Shown piece by piece: positions 1-5,278 of a stretch of 9,326 nt of DNA. Both the position numbers and the translations under genes were made by a program. Within the stretch, counting starts at the first letter, position 1. Each line of letters begins with the position of its first letter. Origin of the DNA: an uncultured Verrucomicrobiae bacterium (lineage in GTDB: Bacteria > Verrucomicrobiota > Verrucomicrobiia > Verrucomicrobiales > Akkermansiaceae); the NCBI GenBank assembly GCA_937957985.1, contig CALGOH010000305.1:1-9326 (forward strand). The letters are read 5' to 3'. Below the pieces are notes generated by a model. That model did no database searches. It had not been told where the DNA came from and saw only the letters and a list, made by a program, of their open reading frames with translations.

Positions 1-59
1 CCAACCACATCCTCGAGGCGATCCAGTACCGCAGTCTCGACCGGAACCTGTTTGCATGA
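1..59 (+). CDS. C-terminal end of a ComM/YifB-family Mg-chelatase-like ATPase (partial)
   Basis: Only the last 18 or 19 codons are present, ending at a TGA at 57-59. The frame reads NHILEAIQYRSLDRNLFA. The phrase EAIQYRSLDR followed by a short hydrophobic tail is the usual C-terminus of YifB/ComM proteins, AAA+ ATPases related to magnesium chelatase subunit I. In several bacteria ComM helps branch migration during natural transformation. The gene converges on the hydrolase gene with 12 bp between the stops. The call rests on one short but characteristic motif, so the family is likely and the exact role is not shown. Confidence 0.78.
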   Translation, partial: NHILEAIQYRSLDRNLFA

Positions 60-71
60 GCCCTGTCTTCC

Positions 72-791
72 TCAGCGGGCGGGCTGAATGAGCTGCCTTC
101 CCAGGGCGTTCCAGGTCGGCCAGTCGTGGTCGCCCGGAATCCACAGGGTTTCCGCGGGGAGAAGGTCCGCGGCGGCGAGCCGGGTGGCGGAAGCGAGCCG
201 GTCGGCTTCGCCGCAGCCGAGGCGGAGGATCGGCCGGTCGGGTCGGGTGAGCCAGGATTCCCGGAGGCCGGTCCATAGCTTTCGGCTGAAGGCATCGGGA
301 GCTTCGCCCTCCGGGGTCCACGACGCGAGACCACCTTGGGCCGTGATGTCGTCGATGACCGAGGCGTCGCCGAGGAAGGGTGAAAGCAGGATCAGTTCAT
401 CGACGTGCCCGGGATGGTCGAGTTCGTGGAGCATGGCTCCGAGTCCTCCCATGGAGATGCCGACCAGCGTGATGTGGCCGATGCCTTCGGCTTCAGCCGT
501 GAGAATGACGTCCTGGTGAAGCCTCTCGGTGGCGCTCCGGTTTCGATAGTAGCCGATGTGGAGGTCGGGGACGACGATCCGGGCCCGGGGGCGGGCGGTC
601 CTGACGAGATCGACAAAGCCCTCGCGCTCAAACTCCGATGGGAGGGAATGCCGGCCGGGGAGGAGGACGACGAGTTCCTTCGGCGGGGCGGCAGGCTCGT
701 GGAACTGGGCCCGGAGCGGCACCGGTGTCGGCCGCGGCAGGAAGGTGCAGGCGGTGGCGAGCAGGGAAAGCAGACCCGCGAGTGGTTTCAC
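72..791 (-). CDS. Alpha/beta-hydrolase-fold lipoprotein
   Basis: A 239-residue protein if translation starts at the GTG at 791-789. A TTG at 824-822 would add 11 residues. The GTG is preferred because it gives a compact lipoprotein signal (VKPLAGLLSLLATAC) with the lipobox cysteine at residue 15; no clear Shine-Dalgarno decides between them. The nucleophile elbow GISMGG has its serine at about residue 113. The acid is probably Asp197 in GEADRL and the base His222 in GDHDW, so the triad looks intact and correctly ordered. The early LVVLLPGRH strand fits the oxyanion-hole region. It is probably a membrane-anchored esterase, lipase or peptidase-like hydrolase; the substrate cannot be told. It starts 38 bp after the sulfatase stop on the same strand and is probably co-transcribed with it. 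Confidence 0.85.
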   Translation of the reverse strand: MKPLAGLLSLLATACTFLPRPTPVPLRAQFHEPAAPPKELVVLLPGRHSLPSEFEREGFVDLVRTARPRARIVVPDLHIGYYRNRSATERLHQDVILTAEAEGIGHITLVGISMGGLGAMLHELDHPGHVDELILLSPFLGDASVIDDITAQGGLASWTPEGEAPDAFSRKLWTGLRESWLTRPDRPILRLGCGEADRLASATRLAAADLLPAETLWIPGDHDWPTWNALGRQLIQPAR

Positions 792-829
792 GCCGCAGCC
801 TGTCGCGGATCGCGGGGTGCGCAAGTCGG

Positions 830-2185
830 TCAGCGCTTGCCCCAGACGGGCACGGCGTTGTCGGTCACGTCGGCGTCGATCTCGCGCATGCGTTTCGTCA
901 GGGCGGCCACCTTGTCGGGATGCTGGTCGGCGAGGTTCCGCTGCTCACCGAGGTCGTCGGCGAGGTTGAACAGCTTGGGCTCCTCCTCTTGCTTCCGTTT
1001 TCCGCGGAGCAGCAGTTTCCAGTCGCCCTGGCGGATGCCGTCGAGGTCGCCGTTGGCGGTGTAGAAGAGCATCTCACTGCGTGGCGAGGGGGCGTCGCCG
1101 GTGAAGGTGTCGCCCAGGTCGAGGCCATCGATCTTCTCTGCGGGAAGATCGGCTCCGGCGAGGGAGGCGAAGGTCGGCAGGAGGTCCATGGTGGTGACGA
1201 AGGCATCGCTGCGGGAGCCGGCGGGAACGCGGCCGGGCGCCCAGACGACGCAGGGCACGCGCTGGCCGCCCTCGAAGGTGGTGCCCTTGCCCTCGCGCAG
1301 CGGACCCGCGGAGCCGCCGTGGTGCTTGAAGGGCAGCCACGGGCCGTTGTCGGAGGTGAAGACGAGGACCGTGTTCTTCTCGAGCTTGAGCTCGCGCAGG
1401 GTGTCGACGAGGCGTCCGACCTGTTCGTCGATGTGTTCGATGGTGCAGGTGTAGGCGTTCTTCGGATCGGGATCCTTGACCTCGTCGGGCACGAAGAGCG
1501 GGATGTGCGGCATGCTGTGGGCGAGGTAGAGGAAGAAGGGTTTTTCGCGGTTCTCCCGCACGAACCCGATGGCGCGGTCGGTGTAGCGGCGGGTGATGGT
1601 CCGCTGGTCGGCGGGCATCTCGATGATTTCCTCGTTCTCCATGAGCGGCGGATTCCACGAGGTGATGCCCTTGGCGGGATCCTTCCACGCCTCGTCGAGC
1701 GACATCTTGAACTTCCGCTTGTTGTCGGGGTGGGCCATGTCGTTCGAGTAGGGGATGCCGTAGTAGCTGTCGAAACCCTGGGCGCGCGGCAGCACTTCCG
1801 GACGGTGGCCGAGGTGCCACTTGCCGATGCAGGCGGTGGCGTAGCCGCCTTGCTTGAGCACGTCGGCGATGGTGGTCGTGCGGTCCGGATTCAGGCCGTA
1901 TTTGTCCGGCGGGAAGATGACGTGGCGGTGGAGCCCGACGCGCTTCGGATAGCAGCCGGTGAGCAGGGCCGAGCGGGACGGGGTGCACACCGAGGAGGCG
2001 ACGTAGAAACTGGTGAAGCAGCGGCCTTCCGCGGCGAGTCCGTCGATGTTGGGCGTCTCGATGGTCTCGGATCCGAAGCAGCCGAGATCGCCGTATCCCT
2101 GGTCGTCGGTGAAGATGATGATGAAGTTGGGTTTCCCGGCGAAGAGGGGAGTCAGCAGGAGCAGGGCACAGAGGAGAACACGCAT
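830..2185 (-). CDS. Secreted type I sulfatase (arylsulfatase A-like, formylglycine-dependent)
   Basis: A 451-residue protein from the ATG at 2185-2183. The frame stays open upstream to 2329, but this start gives a clean signal peptide (MRVLLCALLLLTPLFA) with cleavage expected near residue 16. Metal ligands Asp27-Asp28 lie in FTDDQGYGD. The sulfatase signature CTPSR begins at Cys67, the residue converted to formylglycine by a maturase, and Arg71 follows. IGKWHLGH holds Lys122 and His124, HSMPHIP holds His223, and TSDNG holds Asp279 and Asn280. All expected catalytic positions are present. The family hydrolyses sulfate esters, often on polysaccharides or glycosaminoglycans; this substrate is unknown. 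No maturase, glycoside hydrolase or transporter is adjacent. No convincing Shine-Dalgarno precedes the start. Confidence 0.95.
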   Translation of the reverse strand: MRVLLCALLLLTPLFAGKPNFIIIFTDDQGYGDLGCFGSETIETPNIDGLAAEGRCFTSFYVASSVCTPSRSALLTGCYPKRVGLHRHVIFPPDKYGLNPDRTTTIADVLKQGGYATACIGKWHLGHRPEVLPRAQGFDSYYGIPYSNDMAHPDNKRKFKMSLDEAWKDPAKGITSWNPPLMENEEIIEMPADQRTITRRYTDRAIGFVRENREKPFFLYLAHSMPHIPLFVPDEVKDPDPKNAYTCTIEHIDEQVGRLVDTLRELKLEKNTVLVFTSDNGPWLPFKHHGGSAGPLREGKGTTFEGGQRVPCVVWAPGRVPAGSRSDAFVTTMDLLPTFASLAGADLPAEKIDGLDLGDTFTGDAPSPRSEMLFYTANGDLDGIRQGDWKLLLRGKRKQEEEPKLFNLADDLGEQRNLADQHPDKVAALTKRMREIDADVTDNAVPVWGKR

Positions 2186-2285
2186 GGCAGAGGAAACGCC
2201 CGCGCAGGCCGGATTCTGACAGCGATTCCAAACTGATTGGATCTTCCCATTGAACCCGCCGCGTCCGGGTCCATGCTCATGGCCG
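2186..2285. promoter_or_regulatory. Divergent intergenic region between sulfatase and small membrane protein
   Basis: The 100 bp separate the - strand sulfatase start from the + strand small-protein start, so promoters for both should lie here. A weak + strand match is CTGACA at 2216-2221 with GGATCT 17 bp downstream, too poor to call a sigma-70 promoter. No inverted repeat or riboswitch-like structure was seen. Confidence 0.35.
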
Positions 2286-2534
2286 ATGCCCGAAACCCTC
2301 GAAGCCGAAATCATCGAAATCGACGGCAAGCCGCCGCCGGCTTCGGAGGCGGATCCTGCGGGATCGTTCCGTCGGGAGCCGCCGCGATGGTTCGTGCTCG
2401 ACCGGCGTTGGTGGCCGCTGTGGATCCTGCTCGGGGCGTTCGCGCTGGTCGTCGGTGTTTTCGCCGGGGCGATCTACCTGGTGTTCGCGTTCATCCGGCT
2501 CGTTTTCCGACTCCTTTTCGGAACCTCGAAATGA
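2286..2534 (+). CDS. Small single-pass membrane protein of unknown function
   Basis: An 82-residue protein if the ATG at 2286 is used; a TTG at 2250 in the same frame would add 12 residues that look like non-coding sequence. The N-terminal 35 residues are acidic then proline-rich (EAEIIEIDGKPPP). A basic/aromatic stretch, DRRWWPLW, leads into one strong hydrophobic segment at about residues 43-74. The tail is short and basic (RLVFRLLFGTSK). No family was recognised and no catalytic motif is visible. It is transcribed away from the sulfatase and toward hisH, and the DnaA-box-bearing region begins just after its stop. The membrane segment and downstream position of a sensible start make it a likely real gene, but expression is unproven. 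Confidence 0.6.
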   Translation: MPETLEAEIIEIDGKPPPASEADPAGSFRREPPRWFVLDRRWWPLWILLGAFALVVGVFAGAIYLVFAFIRLVFRLLFGTSK

Positions 2535-2558
2535 CGGCCCCGGAGGGTTTTCCGCAGG

Positions 2559-2567
2559 TTATTCACA
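2559..2567 (+). promoter_or_regulatory. DnaA-box-like 9-mer TTATTCACA
   Basis: The 9-mer fits the relaxed DnaA-box consensus TTWTNCACA. It lies 25 bp after the stop of the small membrane protein gene, at the left edge of the AT-rich region. Confidence 0.5.
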
Positions 2568-2647
2568 AGACCGGGGAGTGTCCCTAATTTGTGTGACAGC
2601 CTCGTTTCAAAGGATTTACGGAGGCACACGGGGCGGCTGGGGGAGAT

Positions 2648-2656
2648 TGTGAACAA
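2648..2656 (-). promoter_or_regulatory. DnaA-box-like 9-mer TTGTTCACA
   Basis: The + strand reads TGTGAACAA, so the box is on the - strand. It differs from TTATNCACA at one position (G for A), a tolerated variant. A further near match, TTGTTCACC, lies on the same strand at 2746-2754. Confidence 0.4.
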
Positions 2657-2714
2657 CTTGGGCAGAAACTGGGCAGAGGGCGTCGAGAATTCCGCAAACA
2701 ACTGATATTAAGAA

Positions 2715-2735
2715 AGTTGCAAAGTGTTTGAAACT
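2715..2735. repeat. Imperfect AT-rich dyad inside the oriC-like region
   Basis: The arms AGTTGCAAA (2715-2723) and TTTGAAACT (2727-2735) are complementary at 8 of 9 positions around a 3-base centre. An inverted copy of the TTTGAAAC core, GTTTCAAA, occurs at 2604-2611. The symmetry suggests a protein-binding site or a small cruciform within the easily melted stretch. Confidence 0.4.
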
Positions 2736-2762
2736 CGGATGGCCCGGTGAACAAAACCGATC

Positions 2763-2792
2763 GGAGCGCGACTTGTCAGGATTTGGAGCGCG
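2763..2792. repeat. Direct repeat GGAGCGCG, two copies 22 bp apart
   Basis: Copies lie at 2763-2770 and 2785-2792. The start-to-start spacing of 22 bp is close to two helical turns, which would place both copies on the same DNA face. Two 8-mers are a weak signal in GC-rich DNA and chance is possible. Confidence 0.3.
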
Positions 2793-2884
2793 CAAGCGAA
2801 AATTGATGAAAATACGCACGACTGCGTAGTCAGTGCCCGGAACGGGTTGGCGACGGTCGCTCCCGATCGCCCCTTGTCCCGAAG

Positions 2885-2893
2885 TTATCCACA
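2885..2893 (+). promoter_or_regulatory. Perfect DnaA box TTATCCACA
   Basis: This is an exact match to the strongest DnaA-box sequence (E. coli R1/R4 type). It sits 22 bp beyond the hisH stop. No other exact copy was seen elsewhere in the window on either strand. Confidence 0.55.
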
Positions 2894-2914
2894 ATCGTCG
2901 GAAGTGGATTTCGT

Positions 2915-3523
2915 CTATCGGAGGAAGTTGCGCAGCAGGCCGAGTCCGGCCTGCTGGCTTTTCTCGGGGTGGAACTGGGTGGCGAGGAGTCTTCCGCGGC
3001 GGATGGCGGAGGCGAATCGCACTCCTTCGTACTCGGTTTCCATGGCCACGAGAGAGGGGTCGGCAGGCTCCGGGAAGTAGGAGTGGACGAAGTAGAAGAA
3101 GGGCTTTTCCCCGAGTCCGTCCCACAGCGGATCACCCGGATTCCGCGCGGTCGCGGCGTTCCAGCCCATGTGGGGGATCTTGCGGCCGTCTTCCGGAAAC
3201 CGCACGACCCGGCCCCGGAAGACGGACAATCCGGCGACGCCCGGATTTTCGTCGCCCTCCTCGAAGAGAAGCTGGTAGCCCACGCAGATGCCGAAGAACG
3301 GGCGGTCTTCCGCGATCCAGCGGCGGATCGGGTCGGCGAGGCCGCGGCGTTCCAGTTCGGCCATGCTGTCGCCGAAGGCACCCACTCCGGGCAGGATCAG
3401 GTGCGTGAGGCCGGCGAAACCGTCCGGGTTGTCGATGATGCGCGGTTCGACCCCGAGGCTGTGGACGGCGTTGTCCACGCTCCGCAGGTTGCCCGCGCCG
3501 TAGTCGATGATGCCGGTTTTCAT
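2915..3523 (-). CDS. hisH: Imidazole glycerol phosphate synthase glutaminase subunit
   Basis: A 202-residue class I glutamine amidotransferase, full length for HisH. It hydrolyses glutamine and passes ammonia to HisF, which forms imidazole glycerol phosphate and AICAR from PRFAR in histidine synthesis. The start MKTGIIDYGAGN is typical of the family. The oxyanion-strand motif PGVGAFGD lies at 45-52. The nucleophile Cys80 is in FGICVGYQ. His185 and Glu187 in TQFHPEKS complete the triad. HMGWN at 118-122 and the FVHSY motif at 145-149 are further HisH marks. The gene starts 13 bp after the hisB stop on the same strand. HisF and HisA are not adjacent, so HisF must be encoded elsewhere. Confidence 0.97.
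   Translation of the reverse strand: MKTGIIDYGAGNLRSVDNAVHSLGVEPRIIDNPDGFAGLTHLILPGVGAFGDSMAELERRGLADPIRRWIAEDRPFFGICVGYQLLFEEGDENPGVAGLSVFRGRVVRFPEDGRKIPHMGWNAATARNPGDPLWDGLGEKPFFYFVHSYFPEPADPSLVAMETEYEGVRFASAIRRGRLLATQFHPEKSQQAGLGLLRNFLR
2933..2964 (+). terminator. Possible + strand intrinsic terminator overlapping the hisH 3' end
   Basis: The arms CAGCAGGCC (2933-2941) and GGCCTGCTG (2948-2956) are perfectly complementary with a 6-base loop, followed by GCTTTTCT. Read on the + strand this resembles a rho-independent terminator and would stop transcription from the convergent small membrane protein gene. It lies within the hisH coding sequence (QQAGLGLL), so coding constraint could have produced the arms by chance. 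Confidence 0.3.
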
Positions 3524-3536
3524 GCCGGGGGTGCCC

Positions 3537-4127
3537 CTACAGCGCCTCCTTGGTGCTCGGGATGCCGGTGACGCGTGGATCGTCCTCGCAGGCCTGGCGC
3601 AGCGCCCGGGCGAGGCCCTTGAAGACGGCCTCGGCGATGTGGTGTCCGTCGCGGCCGTAGAGCAGTTCGACGTGGATGTTCGCGCGGAGGTTCGAGGCGA
3701 GCGCCCGGCAGAATTCCTCGACCAGGGTGAAGGGGAAGTTCGGGGCGTCGGGGGTGTCGTCCGGCGCCCGGAACTCAAGGTGCGGGCGGTTGCTGAGATC
3801 GACCACCACCCGTGCCAGCGTCTCATCCATCGGCAGGTAGCAGAGGCCGTAGCGGCGGATGCCCTTCTTGTCGCCGAGCGCCTCGCGCATGGCTTCGCCG
3901 AGCACGATGCCGGTGTCCTCGACGGTGTGGTGGAAGTCCACTTCGAGATCGCCCTCGGCCTCGAGGGTGAGATCGAACAACCCGTGGCGCGCGAACAGCG
4001 TGAGCATGTGGTCGAAGAAGCCGATGCCGGTGGCGACCTTCGACGTGCCCGAGCCGTCGAGATCGATCGACAGCTCGATACGGGTTTCCGCGGTGGCGCG
4101 GCTGCGGCTTTGTTGGCGACGCTCCAT
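3537..4127 (-). CDS. hisB: Imidazoleglycerol-phosphate dehydratase
   Basis: A 196-residue monofunctional IGPD, which dehydrates imidazole glycerol phosphate to imidazole acetol phosphate in histidine synthesis. It uses manganese bound by two histidine-rich motifs. The sequence shows GFFDHM at 36-41, HHTVED at 66-71, PMDE at 99-102 and DGHHIAEA at 160-167, all in the expected order. There is no N-terminal phosphatase domain of the E. coli bifunctional type. The ATG at 4127-4125 is chosen because family proteins start just before the ATAETRI strand. An ATG at 4136 and a TTG at 4163 are in-frame alternatives and none has a good Shine-Dalgarno. It lies 60 bp downstream of the PTPD-motif gene and 13 bp upstream of hisH. 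Confidence 0.96.
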   Translation of the reverse strand: MERRQQSRSRATAETRIELSIDLDGSGTSKVATGIGFFDHMLTLFARHGLFDLTLEAEGDLEVDFHHTVEDTGIVLGEAMREALGDKKGIRRYGLCYLPMDETLARVVVDLSNRPHLEFRAPDDTPDAPNFPFTLVEEFCRALASNLRANIHVELLYGRDGHHIAEAVFKGLARALRQACEDDPRVTGIPSTKEAL

Positions 4128-4187
4128 CGCCGCCATTGGCGGGTGGCGGCGGCCCGGTGTCAATCCGCGGAAAGCGAAAAGCGCCCG

Positions 4188-5234
4188 TTACGGCTTGGGT
4201 GCCTTCGCCTCCAGGATCTCAAGATACTTTCTCGGCAACTGCGCGTTGCGGGCCTTGGCAAGCGCGTCGCGCACCTCGTCCTTGGTGGGTTCCCCGCTGA
4301 GGGTGGCCCAGGCCTCCGCCCAGGCCGCGTCGCCGTCGGGCATGGTGACCGTGTCGATCTTCTCGATCTGCCGGATCTCGGATTCGAGCAGCGACTTCGC
4401 GCGGCTCAGCGGTTCCTTCTGGAAGGGGTCGAGGCTGATCCAGCGGATGCCTTCCTCCTTTTCCTTGGCAATCCGCGCCAGATATTCGTTGGCCTCCCGC
4501 TCAATGGCCTGCTTGGCGCGCTCGCGATCCTTCTCCGGGACCCGTTCGAGGTTGCTGATCCGCTCCTGAAGCCGGCGGTCGAAGGTGTCGAGCTCGCGGT
4601 TCACGGCGGCGAGCTGGAGACGCATCACCGGCAGGATCTCGGGGATCGCATCGCGGTAGGCGCGGCTGGTCGGGAACTCGCTCTCGAGCTTGTCCCAGGC
4701 GCGAAGGGCGTCGATGCGGCGCCGCTCGGCGATGGCCTTCTCCATGGTCGCGGCGACCATCTGCGAGTCGAGGCTGAAGGCGGCCGCCTTGCGCTCCTCG
4801 GCACCGAGCATTTCGCCCTCGAACTTGATGCCGCCGGCGGCGACGACCGTGAGCTCGTCCTCGAGCGTCATGAGGATCGGCTCGACCTTCGGGACGAGGG
4901 GCGAGTCCGGAAACTTCCGGAAGAAGTCCTCCACCTTGGCGATCCGTTCCTTGTAGGCCTCGGCGTCGAGGCGGTCGGGGGTCGGCACGAGGTCCTTGAT
5001 CTCCTCGTAGGCGGCCTCGTCCTTCCTCTCCCCGACGATTTCCAGCACGTCCTTTTTCGCGATGCGGCGCTGGTCGCGGATCGTTTCGGTGACCTGCACC
5101 ATGACCACGTACTCATCCCCCTCCTCGGAGATCACGACGCCCTCGTACTCCTTGCCGTCGCGCATGCGGATGGTGTCGGCGAAAAGGGACGGCCCGATCA
5201 GCGAGGCGAGGACGAGAAGGATGGTGGTTTTCAT
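4188..5234 (-). CDS. Secreted PTPD-motif protein, probably of the verrucomicrobial PTPDL family
   Basis: A 348-residue protein from the ATG at 5234-5232, where MKTTILLVLASLIGPSLFA forms a signal peptide cleaved near residue 19. Residues 20-67 read as a small beta-barrel-like domain: a RDGKEYEG turn, an EYVVMVQV strand, then a basic loop and DVLEIV. This pattern occurs at the N-terminus of many exported proteins of Planctomycetes and Verrucomicrobia. The motif VPTPDRLD at 83-90 follows and suggests the PTPDL family, known to me only by name and without a function. From about residue 90 to the end it is mainly charged helix (long E/K/R runs at 145-180 and 205-290), possibly coiled coil. No catalytic motif was recognised. 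It lies between the YyaL-like gene (44 bp upstream) and hisB. Confidence 0.75.
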   Translation of the reverse strand: MKTTILLVLASLIGPSLFADTIRMRDGKEYEGVVISEEGDEYVVMVQVTETIRDQRRIAKKDVLEIVGERKDEAAYEEIKDLVPTPDRLDAEAYKERIAKVEDFFRKFPDSPLVPKVEPILMTLEDELTVVAAGGIKFEGEMLGAEERKAAAFSLDSQMVAATMEKAIAERRRIDALRAWDKLESEFPTSRAYRDAIPEILPVMRLQLAAVNRELDTFDRRLQERISNLERVPEKDRERAKQAIEREANEYLARIAKEKEEGIRWISLDPFQKEPLSRAKSLLESEIRQIEKIDTVTMPDGDAAWAEAWATLSGEPTKDEVRDALAKARNAQLPRKYLEILEAKAPKP

Positions 5235-5278
5235 TGGCGTGAGTCTACGAGGTCCCGCCGAGCGGCCGCCAGTGCAAA

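Larger units (their letters stand above)
2535..2914. other. Gene-free region, candidate replication origin (oriC-like)
   Basis: About 380 bp lie between the convergent ends of the small membrane protein gene and hisH, with no credible coding frame. The stretch is much richer in A+T than its flanks; 2701-2740 is 27/40 A+T by hand count. It holds DnaA-box-like 9-mers at 2559-2567 (TTATTCACA), 2648-2656 (TTGTTCACA on the - strand) and 2885-2893 (TTATCCACA, a perfect consensus). A near match lies at 2746-2754 (TTGTTCACC on the - strand). Also present are an imperfect dyad at 2715-2735 and a direct repeat GGAGCGCG at 2763-2770 and 2785-2792. A box cluster beside an AT-rich stretch is what a bacterial origin looks like. 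A DnaA-titration or regulatory locus is the alternative. Confidence 0.45.

Noticed and set aside
638..2236. A 532-codon open frame on the + strand opposite the sulfatase
   Set aside because: It is antisense to a sulfatase with all catalytic residues and is low-complexity (Gly/Val/Glu/Asp-rich), as expected of a shadow frame.
3920..3942. HisB reads VDFHHTVED instead of the VDDHH or IDDHH form of E. coli
   Set aside because: Phe before the histidine pair is common in monofunctional bacterial IGPDs. The metal-binding His and Glu residues are intact.
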